57,007 nucleotides of DNA, taken from assembly GCA_900608495.1 (NCBI GenBank), contig UWYT01000239.1, positions 1 to 57,007 of the forward strand, read 5' to 3'. Source of the stretch: Olavius algarvensis spirochete endosymbiont (GTDB lineage Bacteria > Spirochaetota > Spirochaetia > DSM-2461). Below are positions 46,134-54,347 of the stretch, one piece after another (positions within the stretch are counted from its first letter, which is position 1; each line of letters begins with the position of its first letter). The notes beneath the pieces are model-generated. The model made no database searches, was not told where the DNA came from, and saw nothing but the letters and a program-made list of their open reading frames with translations. Made by a program: the position numbers and the translations under genes.

Positions 46134-46874
46134 TTACGGCACATAGGTGAGTCCACCTGTCACTTTTATTGTTTCACCATTGATGAATCCAGCTTTTTCC
46201 GTTGTAAGATAGTGTACCGCATCCGCTATTTCATCCGCCTCGCCAATTCTTCCTATCGGACAGTATTCCAGCCAAACAGATTTAAGCTTTTCCGAGAGCT
46301 GACTATTTGTCAATTCGGTTTCCACAAGGCCGACAGTTATCACATTGCAGGTGATGCCTTTGAGACCGTATTCGCGAGCCACGGTCTTTGAAAGAGCCAC
46401 CAGTCCGCCCTTACTTGCGGCATAACCTGCCTGTCCGCTGGCTCCATCTTCCGCCAGCGACGAGATATTTATGATACGTCCAAACCTATTTCCAACCATA
46501 TGCATTATAAACTGCCTGATGAGATAGAAAGGCCCCGAGAGATTGGTGCGAATCACTTCATCCCATTGCTCATCTGCCATAAAAGCAATCACATTGTTAC
46601 AATTAGTGGCTGCATTATTAACAAGAACTTCAATATTGCCGAACGATTCCAATATACTGTTGGAGACCCTTTCCACCTGCTCCGCATATCCCTGATCCAT
46701 AAGATGCGCTTCAATCTGAAGATTGGAATTAGATTTCCAAGCCAATCTCAGCGTTTCATTCGCCGCCTCCTGGTTGCCAGAATAGGTGAAGGCGCAATTA
46801 TAACCCTCTCTCACCAGCTTCAGCACTATGGCACGGCCAATTCCCCGCGATCCGCCAGTTACAAGTGCATTCAC
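46134..46874 (-). CDS. FabG-like 3-ketoacyl-ACP reductase
   Basis: The 246-residue classical SDR has TGGSRGIGRAI (6-16), VNNAATN (near 87), the catalytic Ser in INISSLAEDG, and YAASKGGLVALSKTVARE with the Tyr-Lys pair. The C-terminus GFINGETIKVTGGL is also like FabG. It starts at GTG in a four-base GTGA overlap with the ketosynthase gene, so the two are coupled. It reduces 3-ketoacyl-ACP and supplies the ketoreduction step of the discrete synthase. Confidence 0.92.
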   Translation of the reverse strand: MNALVTGGSRGIGRAIVLKLVREGYNCAFTYSGNQEAANETLRLAWKSNSNLQIEAHLMDQGYAEQVERVSNSILESFGNIEVLVNNAATNCNNVIAFMADEQWDEVIRTNLSGPFYLIRQFIMHMVGNRFGRIINISSLAEDGASGQAGYAASKGGLVALSKTVAREYGLKGITCNVITVGLVETELTNSQLSEKLKSVWLEYCPIGRIGEADEIADAVHYLTTEKAGFINGETIKVTGGLTYVP

Positions 46875-48157
46875 CTTGCAACCTCGTATCGCTTTATTAA
46901 CGAACAGCAGTTGATTCCGCCAAAACCAAAGGAATTCTTTAACATCAATTCAATCTGAAAGACACGTGGCTCGAGTACCACATCCAGATCAATTTCCGGA
47001 TCCAGCCTCCGGATATTGATTGTAGGGTGTAATTCACCGTATTTCATCTGTAAGAGACCTCCAACTGTTTCCACGAGAGGAGAAGCCCAACAAGTATGGC
47101 CAAGCATCGATTTCGGAGCATTTATTCTCAAACTTCCAGCATCCTTACCGAACACATTTTTTATCGCCCTAATCTCCTGCAAATCACCCGCGGGGGTGCC
47201 AGTCGCATGGCAGTTCACATAGCTCACCTCGCCAGGCTCCACATCACTTTGCCTTAAAAGTTCAAGCATCACTCTTTCCTGATCTTCCACGCCGGGCATG
47301 GGAAGATGATTCGCATTGGCACCGGCACTAACACCTAGCACCTCACCATAAATATGTATACCCCTTTCAAGAGCGCTATCCAAGCTCTCCAAAATAAGCG
47401 TAGCCGCACCGTGAGAGTACAAAAAACCGCACCTATCGACATCAAAAGGTCGGGAAGCTTCCTCTGGCCTATTCTGATACTCCGGTTTGATTACCACCGC
47501 ATTAATAATCGTAGATGCCAGGATATCGGCAGGCGAAACATCAAAGGGGGGGCCACAAACCACCGAACGCGTGCAATCACCGCTCATGATATCTCGAAAA
47601 CCATCGCGAAGGGCTAAATTCCCACTTGCGCAAGCCCCTCCTAACACGAAACTTGGCCCCTTCAATTCAAGCACTTCTGCAATAATGCCAGGTATATTCG
47701 AATCAATAGCCTCAACTCCGGCCATGGCATCTATATACTCCGGTTCATCCTGGTACTGCTTGATCAGCTCAAAAATATAGTTTGAATTGAGATTATGGCC
47801 GGCCACCAACACACTGGTTTGATAAGGATCGCCATCACCAATCGTCAAACCCGCATCCAACCAGGCATCCAAAGCTGTCAGCATTCCAATCCGCGCTGAA
47901 AAAGTTGTGCGTCGAAAAAGCTTCCTTATAGCCTTATGACGATCGACACCCAAAGCGTCCTTGAAGCGCGCCAGGACAGAAATGGCATCATAATTCCCCA
48001 TATCGCCGCCAATCTTACATTCTACCTTCGAAAGATCAATCGAAGTCCATCTTCTCATACCAGATTTTCCAGATATCAAATTTTTATAAAACCCTTCAAG
48101 CGTGTCACCAAGTGGATTCACTGTCCCCATGCCGGTTATTACAACCCGTCTGCTCAT
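46871..48157 (-). CDS. PksF-like ketosynthase retaining the active-site cysteine
   Basis: The 428-residue ketosynthase has the triad Cys176 (GGACASGNLAL), His317 (NCHATGTPAGD) and His354 (KSMLGHTCWAS). The GGACASG context and the ANHLPMPGVEDQ insert recall PksF/CurC, the KS-like decarboxylases of beta-branching cassettes. In those the Cys is replaced by Ser. Here Cys is kept, so it could both decarboxylate malonyl-ACP to acetyl-ACP and condense. It ends overlapping the ketoreductase and begins eight bases after the acyltransferase stop. The early region (residues 40-85) is weakly conserved. Confidence 0.87.
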   Translation of the reverse strand: MSRRVVITGMGTVNPLGDTLEGFYKNLISGKSGMRRWTSIDLSKVECKIGGDMGNYDAISVLARFKDALGVDRHKAIRKLFRRTTFSARIGMLTALDAWLDAGLTIGDGDPYQTSVLVAGHNLNSNYIFELIKQYQDEPEYIDAMAGVEAIDSNIPGIIAEVLELKGPSFVLGGACASGNLALRDGFRDIMSGDCTRSVVCGPPFDVSPADILASTIINAVVIKPEYQNRPEEASRPFDVDRCGFLYSHGAATLILESLDSALERGIHIYGEVLGVSAGANANHLPMPGVEDQERVMLELLRQSDVEPGEVSYVNCHATGTPAGDLQEIRAIKNVFGKDAGSLRINAPKSMLGHTCWASPLVETVGGLLQMKYGELHPTINIRRLDPEIDLDVVLEPRVFQIELMLKNSFGFGGINCCSLIKRYEVAR

Positions 48158-48165
48158 GTATATTC

Positions 48166-49089
48166 CTAATCAGTTAGCTTGTTAATCGATTCAAGAGTAC
48201 CTGCAGCCACACATTTCAAACCATTCCGCAGTGATTTCCACAGCCCGCTTAACACAGTTCCCGGACCGGTTTCAAGAACACGTTCAGGAAACAATTCCAT
48301 GATGCCTCGCTCCGAAGCAACCCATTGAACCGGTGAAATCAACTGCTCAAGGCAATACTTCTTCGCATCTTCCCCGCTCCTCAGCGACTTCCCAGTAACG
48401 TTGACAAAAACCGAAATAGTGGGATCGGAAAATCGAGTATTCGCTATATGCTCGGAGAATTCCTCCCTCGCCGCAGCCATCAACGGAGAATGGAAAGGGC
48501 CAGATACCTTCAAATGCACAATCTTAATAGCCCCCGCCTCATTTAGTTTAATCTCAGCAACTGACATGGCCTTGTCAGTACCCGCAAGTACCACCTGGAT
48601 CGGACTGCTATGGTTGGCAACATAGACAGACTCAATGTCCGCAATGGCGGCCTCAACGCTATCAAGCTCCAAGCCGATCACCGCCATCATGCCCGCTGAG
48701 CCTTCAGAAGAATCCAAAGCGCGACTAGCCCTTTCCATTATCTCACCTCGCAGCTGCACCAACGAGAACAAATCGCCTCGTGTGATAACTCCCGACTGGT
48801 AAAGCGCCGAGTATTCTCCCAAACTGAAGCCGGCACAGATATCCGGAACAATTCCACGCTCCGAAAGAACCTGTGACGATGCCAAATTCACCAAGGTGAC
48901 AGCAATCTGAGTATTATCCGTGGATTTCAACTCCTCCTCGGAGCCCTCAAAAAGAAGCTTTGCAAAATCCTTGCCGCTATTATTCGACGCTTCTTCAAAA
49001 AGCAGTCTCACTTCCGTGCTGTGTTCGTAAAGATTGCGTCCCATACCAGGATACTGGGCGCCTTGTCCGGGGAAAAGATAACAAGTCAT
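48166..49089 (-). CDS. Malonyl-CoA:ACP acyltransferase (FabD/trans-AT type)
   Basis: The 307-residue protein has FPGQGAQYPGMG (6-17), the nucleophile Ser in GFSLGEYSA (near 90, with Phe in place of the usual His of GHSLGE), the RGEIMERA arginine region, and the malonyl-preferring GPFHSPLM (near 198). A good GAGGAAAT precedes the ATG. It loads malonyl onto the cluster ACP. It is the first gene of the tightly packed block, after a gap of 97 bases from the acyltransferase-like gene, and corresponds to PksC of the cassette. Confidence 0.9.
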   Translation of the reverse strand: MTCYLFPGQGAQYPGMGRNLYEHSTEVRLLFEEASNNSGKDFAKLLFEGSEEELKSTDNTQIAVTLVNLASSQVLSERGIVPDICAGFSLGEYSALYQSGVITRGDLFSLVQLRGEIMERASRALDSSEGSAGMMAVIGLELDSVEAAIADIESVYVANHSSPIQVVLAGTDKAMSVAEIKLNEAGAIKIVHLKVSGPFHSPLMAAAREEFSEHIANTRFSDPTISVFVNVTGKSLRSGEDAKKYCLEQLISPVQWVASERGIMELFPERVLETGPGTVLSGLWKSLRNGLKCVAAGTLESINKLTD

Positions 49090-49186
49090 ATTTCCTCACC
49101 TTTTTGTTGGTCTCGAACACATACCTTCATCAATGGACACTCCACGCTCAATTCTCGCAATCATCCATCACATCCCTGCCCTCGCC

Positions 49187-50098
49187 TTAGAAATTGGCTA
49201 GTTCCAGGGGGTAATCCCTTAACGACAGGTTTTTCAAATCAGCCCTGCCTAGCGCGGGTTGCTTCAGAAGTGCTTCGGGTTTCTCTACTAAATCTTTTAG
49301 GAGCATTATAGCCCGTCCACTATATATACCGTCACAGATTCTGTCATCAAAAGTATATACAACCTTTACAACATCTCTCTGCCTCATTTTTCCACTTGAA
49401 TCGGGCCGCCACTCCCGTCTAACAATTCCCAGCGAAACGAAAAGACCGCAGGTGCCGAAATCATAGAGATGATGATATGGCGCCTCCACGCCCACACTGC
49501 CAACGTTTGTGATACAAACAGAACCATGAAATGGCGAGCCTCTCATCAGGAATTGAGGCATCATATTCCACGAATCAAATTTCCTAAGCAACCAAAACAA
49601 AAATCGAATAACGAAGCGCGGAAATTTCAATAAGAGCACATTTAGATCTTCACTATTGTTTCCTATACCTCTAGTTGCCTCCCTCAGGCGTTCCTTAAAT
49701 GTATCAGCTACATCCCTAAGAGCTGTAAATGGCGAATAATCTCCCAAAATCCATATCTCATCCCCATCTTCGGTTAGTCGTTTTTTCGCAATGAAATTGA
49801 TACCGATGTAATTACGCTGCCACATTCGGTAACCGATGGTAAAGCGGTTTAATTTCGGCTTAAGCGCAATTATTCGCACAAGCGCAGTAATGAAAAGCTG
49901 AAAAAAAGTAACCTTGTCTTTGTTTTCCGTCGCCTGCTGCCTGTTAAACTTACGCAGAAAGGACAGAGTATCAGTTATATCGATTTCCTGCTCTGAAAAA
50001 ATAGTTCCGCCAACACGCGACGGCATTATAAAGGGTGCAACTCTGGTATGTGGCGGAATATTTCCAAGATAAGTGCCATCAGAACGCTTCTTGAACAT
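49187..50098 (-). CDS. Stand-alone 2-oxoacid dehydrogenase acyltransferase (E2/CAT-fold)-like protein
   Basis: The 303-residue protein has only the catalytic fold of E2 acyltransferases. It has no lipoyl or subunit-binding domain. Family marks include IMPSRVGG (near 24), TFFQLFITALVRIIA and the GSVGVEAPYHHLYDFGTCG loop (near 206). The catalytic HxxxDG motif (usually DHRxxDG) reads TFDDRICDGIYSG: the His is Asp. An HHLYD occurs in the substrate loop instead. Either it is not an acyltransferase of the usual kind or it uses another base. It is the first gene of the minus-strand block and is divergent from the KDSR-like gene. Confidence 0.72.
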   Translation of the reverse strand: MFKKRSDGTYLGNIPPHTRVAPFIMPSRVGGTIFSEQEIDITDTLSFLRKFNRQQATENKDKVTFFQLFITALVRIIALKPKLNRFTIGYRMWQRNYIGINFIAKKRLTEDGDEIWILGDYSPFTALRDVADTFKERLREATRGIGNNSEDLNVLLLKFPRFVIRFLFWLLRKFDSWNMMPQFLMRGSPFHGSVCITNVGSVGVEAPYHHLYDFGTCGLFVSLGIVRREWRPDSSGKMRQRDVVKVVYTFDDRICDGIYSGRAIMLLKDLVEKPEALLKQPALGRADLKNLSLRDYPLELANF

Positions 50099-50205
50099 TC
50101 AAGCAAAATACACTGAAAAAGAATTACTTGGAAGACAACGGTCGAATCCGGCAATGAAATTCAAACACACCGTACTTCCAAATGTGATATGGTGAAGTGG
50201 GAGAA

Positions 50206-51042
50206 ATGATGGCAATGAAAGTACAATTAGCCCTGCTAACCGGTGGATCTAGTGGTATAGGACTTGCTGTAGCAACTGAACTCGTAAAAAATGGCGCTTC
50301 AGTGATTCTCGTTGCACGTAGAGAAGAGCTGCTGGCTAAGGCAAAGACGGGGCTTGAGCGAATAGCAGCGCAAAATGTGTTCCGGGTGCAAATTCACACT
50401 CTCTCGTTGGATGTTTCCGACGCAAACAAGGTGAACAGGATGATACCCCCTCTTCTTGATAAAACCGGAACCCCGGATTTCTGCTACATAGGAGCCGGAA
50501 TCGCCCATCCGAACCACTTCGAAAAAATAACCCGGGAAATTTTCCAACGAACCATGGATGTGAACGTTGGTGGAACGTGGAATATACTCAGCACCGTGGT
50601 TCCGCGTATGAAAACCGAGGGGAAAGGGACCATTGCAATCGTATCATCGCTTGCCGGGCTTGTGGGGACTTACGGATATAGCGCATATGCGGCTTCCAAA
50701 TTCGCCCTCGTCGGCCTCTCTCAGTGTCTGCGCAATGAATTCAAATCAGATGGCATAGACGTGAAAGTGCTCTGTCCCCAGGATACCGACACGCCTCAGC
50801 TCGCTGCCGAAAACAAAACGAAACCGGATGAAACTCGGAGAATCAGTAGAAATGCCTCCATAATGAGTCCTCAGGCCGTCGCAAAAGCGCTTGTAAAAGA
50901 ACTCGGAAGCAAAAAGTTCCTTATCATTCCGGGAGCGATGGGTAAGACAGGTTGGCTTACCTACAGACTTTTCCCCAGGCTAGTATACAGGAAGTTTGAC
51001 AGGGAAGTTAGTTATGTCAGGAAGCGGAAGGCCACATCCTAG
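50206..51042 (+). CDS. 3-ketodihydrosphingosine reductase-like SDR
   Basis: The protein has 278 residues from the first of two ATG codons after GGGAGA (a GTG nine bases upstream is less likely). The SDR core has LTGGSSGIGLAVA, GAGIAHPNHFE, IVSSLAG and YSAYAASKFALVGLSQCLRNE. The stretch LCPQDTDTPQL then AENKTKPDETRRIS is very close to the P-P-D-T-D-T-P and ENKTKPxET motifs that mark 3-ketodihydrosphingosine reductases, which reduce the 3-keto amino product of serine palmitoyltransferase. It lies opposite the lipid operon with the oxoamine synthase, a strong functional fit. A C-terminal hydrophobic segment (GKTGWLTYRLFPRLVYRKF) may bind membrane. Confidence 0.86.
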   Translation: MMAMKVQLALLTGGSSGIGLAVATELVKNGASVILVARREELLAKAKTGLERIAAQNVFRVQIHTLSLDVSDANKVNRMIPPLLDKTGTPDFCYIGAGIAHPNHFEKITREIFQRTMDVNVGGTWNILSTVVPRMKTEGKGTIAIVSSLAGLVGTYGYSAYAASKFALVGLSQCLRNEFKSDGIDVKVLCPQDTDTPQLAAENKTKPDETRRISRNASIMSPQAVAKALVKELGSKKFLIIPGAMGKTGWLTYRLFPRLVYRKFDREVSYVRKRKATS

Positions 51043-51329
51043 GCTTGTTTCGTTTGCTCAAGCTTTTTGAGCTTCCTGTGAGTGGAGTTGAGATTCTTCA
51101 CAATCTTCTGGATTGATTCATCAGCTATTGTTCCCGGTGTTTTTTTCTCAATTTTGTAGACCTCCTCGCCAAGAGTGGCCATTTGTTCTCGAATTTCTCG
51201 CTTCAAGTTGTGTACATTTATCTTTCTCTGTCCCTCGGCAGACACCTCGGTGGCCTTCTTTGTAACGACGGTCACCCCATCTTTGATTCCCTTTACGATA
51301 TTGTTTTCAATTTTCTTCCAATCCGGCAC
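51039..51329 (-). CDS. Small coiled-coil-like protein, 96 residues
   Basis: It starts at GTG with GGGAGG seven bases upstream, and the frame before it has no ribosome site. The sequence is helical and lysine-rich: KKIENNIVKGIKDGVTVVTKKATEVSAE is followed by heptad-like runs NVHNLKREIREQMATLGEEVY and LNSTHRKLKKLEQ. It resembles small uncharacterised proteins with a GlsB-like or YtxH-like helical pattern, but I can name no function. Its end overlaps the KDSR-like gene by four bases. Confidence 0.65.
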   Translation of the reverse strand: MPDWKKIENNIVKGIKDGVTVVTKKATEVSAEGQRKINVHNLKREIREQMATLGEEVYKIEKKTPGTIADESIQKIVKNLNSTHRKLKKLEQTKQA

Positions 51330-51470
51330 GATAATTCCTCCCTTGTTGTTAATAGGCCCATTCCAACTATAGATGTTTAGAGCCATTTAGACAAGATAAT
51401 TCAACGCAAATGCTTTTGCAAGCCGGGCGACCCTGAAACACGACACGGCATTTCCCAGTATATCTGTATA

Positions 51471-52517
51471 TCAGGGACTACTCGATTCAAAGAGCCCATC
51501 TATAGCATCCCTTGCCTCAACAAATCGATCATTGTAATCGCCACTGATAACTCGATAACTAACCTCATACTCCGCAAGCATTTCCTTAAGATGCACATTG
51601 TTTTTCTTTCTTGTTTCCTCAGCACCAGCAAAACGCAGACCGTCGCTAACCCATTCCAAATCAGGTTCCAAATAAAGCCAGAGATCAAATTTCTGCCGTC
51701 TGATAATTTGATCGATCAAATCACTACGTCGTCCAAAGTACATTTCCAAATAGTATTGTGTTACAACCGCCTCACTATCAATCAGCAGGAGTTTGTTGCA
51801 ATTCAAGGTTAATTTCTCGGTTAACAGAAAATGCTCCATTGCCAGCTGATCGAAGTGCTCCTCAGTCAATTGATTGCTGTATCGGTAAGAATAATCCCTG
51901 CCCACTTCCCGTACATAGGGCGTATTATAAAATTTGCTGAGTTTTTCGGTGAGAGTGGTTTTACCCACGCTTTCCGTACCCACCAAAGCTATCCGCTTAA
52001 CAAAAAATGCCTGCACTGTCTTAGGAAGAAGCCACCAATAGTCATAGAGATTTTGACGGATCTCGGCGGCCGAATGCGCTGCAACGACATCTCTTCGAAT
52101 ATCGATAACAATGTGCTCGGCTTCGGGATAATACTTATCGAAGAGTTCATCATACTCGTGTTCCGAGCTGAACACATGGGAGATAGGTTTTCCGATGGCC
52201 TTTTTCACAGCCTTCGTGCCATCATCCCAATCATCCGATTTTCCCCAATTCTCCACATTGATATGAAGTATCCGTATATTCTCAAGTTGGCTTAAACATT
52301 CACCAATCCAACTCAGTCTCAATTCTGCCGGCATAGGCTGTACTCCGTCTGTCTTACAAACCCGTTCGTCCTCATCGCTGGAGTTGAGAACAACATAAAG
52401 ATTCTCCACATGATTACTCGCCTCGATGATTGCAAAAATGTGGCCACGGTGAAATGGAAGAAAACGCCCTCCGATAAAACCAACTGTTCCTTTGATATGC
52501 TCTAACGATTGCAACAT
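51471..52517 (-). CDS. nadR: NadR-like NMN adenylyltransferase / ribosylnicotinamide kinase
   Basis: The 348-residue bifunctional enzyme makes NAD in salvage: it phosphorylates nicotinamide riboside, then adenylates NMN. The N-terminal nucleotidyltransferase shows GGRFLPFHRGHIFAI (residues 17-31) with the HxGH motif. The C-terminal kinase has Walker A GTESVGKTT (near 185-193), VREVGRDY, and LLIDSEA. It lacks the N-terminal helix-turn-helix of enterobacterial NadR, so it is not a repressor. It stands alone, with SurE divergent. Confidence 0.9.
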   Translation of the reverse strand: MLQSLEHIKGTVGFIGGRFLPFHRGHIFAIIEASNHVENLYVVLNSSDEDERVCKTDGVQPMPAELRLSWIGECLSQLENIRILHINVENWGKSDDWDDGTKAVKKAIGKPISHVFSSEHEYDELFDKYYPEAEHIVIDIRRDVVAAHSAAEIRQNLYDYWWLLPKTVQAFFVKRIALVGTESVGKTTLTEKLSKFYNTPYVREVGRDYSYRYSNQLTEEHFDQLAMEHFLLTEKLTLNCNKLLLIDSEAVVTQYYLEMYFGRRSDLIDQIIRRQKFDLWLYLEPDLEWVSDGLRFAGAEETRKKNNVHLKEMLAEYEVSYRVISGDYNDRFVEARDAIDGLFESSSP

Positions 52518-52671
52518 AAAATCCCTCTTCGATACAAAACCCTCTTAGTCTATTATGCAATCGGAACATAGGGGAATTAACCCGCGATGAAAAGAGTTAA
52601 ACGCTTTTGGGCTACCTGGGCGCTTAACGATTACGAGTTCGGCTCTTAGTGAGGACTTCAAAATATCATAT

Positions 52672-53475
52672 ATGGCAGAAAAGCCTCTGATACTACTTGC
52701 AAACGATGATGGTATTGATTCCCCGGGTTTGGTGGCGGCAGCAGAAGCATTGGTATTATTTGCCGATATCCTTGTGGTTGCACCCAAGTTTCAACAAACG
52801 GCGACTGGACGCGCGCTCCAGGGATCTCCAGAAGCCATCTTTGAATCACGCACTCTGGAAGTTGCAGGTGATGATGTTACAGCCTGGTGCCTTGATGCCT
52901 CGCCTGCAACCACGGTTCGCCATGCACTTCAATGTCTGTGCGTCAAGCGACGGCCGGATATGATGGTGTCGGGCATCAATTATGGTGAAAATCTGGGCAC
53001 CAATGTCAGTGCCTCAGGAACTGTTGGGGCGGCGATACAGGCTGCTATTTGGGGCATACGAGCATTGGCGGTTTCTTTTGAAGTGCCCTATGAATATCAT
53101 TACACCTACGGAAATGTGGATTGGAGAGGAGCAAAGGAAGTACTGGAGCGCGCAGTAAGGCAATTATTGGTTGCCATCTGGCCCGAGGATGTGGACATCA
53201 TCAAAGTGGATATACCGGATACAGTCGACAGGACTACTTCCTGGCGGGTATGCAGGCAGTCTCGCGAACCTGGTTGGTGGGGATTTGTACCTGGTGCAAG
53301 GTTCGATACGCCAGTGGGTAAAACCATTGGACAAAAAGGTCCTCGCCCCGGCAAATCCGGACAGCCATGTGATGATTTGACTGCTCTTTACCAAAGGAAG
53401 GAGGTGGCTATCACGCCATTGAGCCTGGATATGTCATCTAGAATTCGTTTGGAAGAAATTCATAAACTGCTTTAA
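52672..53475 (+). CDS. surE: 5'/3'-nucleotidase SurE
   Basis: The 267-residue protein has the SurE metal site LLANDDGIDSPG (8-19), the VVAPKFQQTATG loop, and SGINYGENLGTNVSASGTVGAA with Asn and Ser (near 103-124). It dephosphorylates nucleoside 5'- or 3'-monophosphates and is a stationary-phase survival factor in other bacteria. It converges on eda with a four-base overlap. About 150 bases upstream hold a 20-codon frame I do not rely on. Confidence 0.94.
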   Translation: MAEKPLILLANDDGIDSPGLVAAAEALVLFADILVVAPKFQQTATGRALQGSPEAIFESRTLEVAGDDVTAWCLDASPATTVRHALQCLCVKRRPDMMVSGINYGENLGTNVSASGTVGAAIQAAIWGIRALAVSFEVPYEYHYTYGNVDWRGAKEVLERAVRQLLVAIWPEDVDIIKVDIPDTVDRTTSWRVCRQSREPGWWGFVPGARFDTPVGKTIGQKGPRPGKSGQPCDDLTALYQRKEVAITPLSLDMSSRIRLEEIHKLL

Positions 53476-54149
53476 CCAGTCGTCCAGCCGGCTCCTTCTT
53501 CCGCACGAAGGCCAGTATGCCGACTGGCAATGGCGAGGGCCTCTTTCACAAGGCACTCCACCTCATCCCATTTCTTATTCTCCAGGAGTTTCATACTCAC
53601 CATCCAACTCCCACCACACGCGATTACCGCCGGGTGAGTTAACCATCGATCCAGATTACCAGCATCGATGCCACCAGTGGGCACAAAGCGAACATCATTA
53701 TATGGCCCATGTAGAGCACTGAGCTTTGCTGGGCCACCGGATGTACCGGCGGGAAAGAATTTAAGCGCTTTCAGCCCCTTCGCGACGGCCATTTCGATAC
53801 CAAGAGTTGAATCCACACCGGGAAGGATGGGAATTTGTTGGTCTATAGCCCAATGCACCACAGCCTCGTTGAATCCGGGACTCACTAGATAACTGGCACC
53901 CGAGTCCCGCGCCGCCCTGGCCTGATCGAGTGTTCGCACAGTACCGGCGCCCACCAGAAGATCTCCCCGTTTTGACATTATTCTGATAGTTTCAAGTGCC
54001 TCAGAAACACGAAGAGTTACTTCAGCGACAGGGAGTCCCCCGCTAATGAGTGCTCCCGCAAGCCCGTCGACGCTCCTGACATCATTGAGAGTAACAACGG
54101 GAATAATCCCATAACTCGCAATCTTTGCTAAAAAAGCCTCGTACAACAT
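53472..54149 (-). CDS. eda: 2-dehydro-3-deoxyphosphogluconate (KDPG) aldolase
   Basis: Class I aldolase of the Entner-Doudoroff and hexuronate pathways, which splits KDPG to pyruvate and glyceraldehyde 3-phosphate. The 225 residues contain GIIPVVTLND (15-24), Glu and Arg in EVTLRVSE (near 48), GAGTV, and the Schiff-base Lys in ALKFFPAGTSGG (near 131). PTGGID and GGSWMV form the phosphate site. GGAGGACA directly precedes the ATG. No edd, kdgK or uronate gene is adjacent, so the pathway it serves is not shown. It may also act on KHG. Confidence 0.94.
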   Translation of the reverse strand: MLYEAFLAKIASYGIIPVVTLNDVRSVDGLAGALISGGLPVAEVTLRVSEALETIRIMSKRGDLLVGAGTVRTLDQARAARDSGASYLVSPGFNEAVVHWAIDQQIPILPGVDSTLGIEMAVAKGLKALKFFPAGTSGGPAKLSALHGPYNDVRFVPTGGIDAGNLDRWLTHPAVIACGGSWMVSMKLLENKKWDEVECLVKEALAIASRHTGLRAEEGAGWTTG

Positions 54150-54347
54150 TGTCCTCCGATCAGCTATCTGCTTTCTACGAATCCAATGTTATAGTGGGAT
54201 ATCGCCCCGGTTAGTCAACATTGATTCGTCCTGGTTGGCCCGATGGTGCTGTCTTTATACTTCACTAAAATGAGATGACTATTAAAACTAAGTTTCAACT
54301 CCTTTCGATTGCTGAACTACTGCGGCTACTCTAAACTATCACACAAG

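Noticed and set aside
40422-49089. Aryl polyene or ladderane-type type II polyketide cluster
   Set aside because: There is no ketosynthase/chain-length-factor pair, ammonia lyase or outer-membrane export set. The HCS, ECH1, ECH2 and oxoamine synthase point elsewhere.
52587-52649. 20-codon frame (MKRVKRFWATWALNDYEFGS) upstream of surE
   Set aside because: It has a weak ribosome site and no attenuator-like structure nearby, so I could not support a leader peptide.
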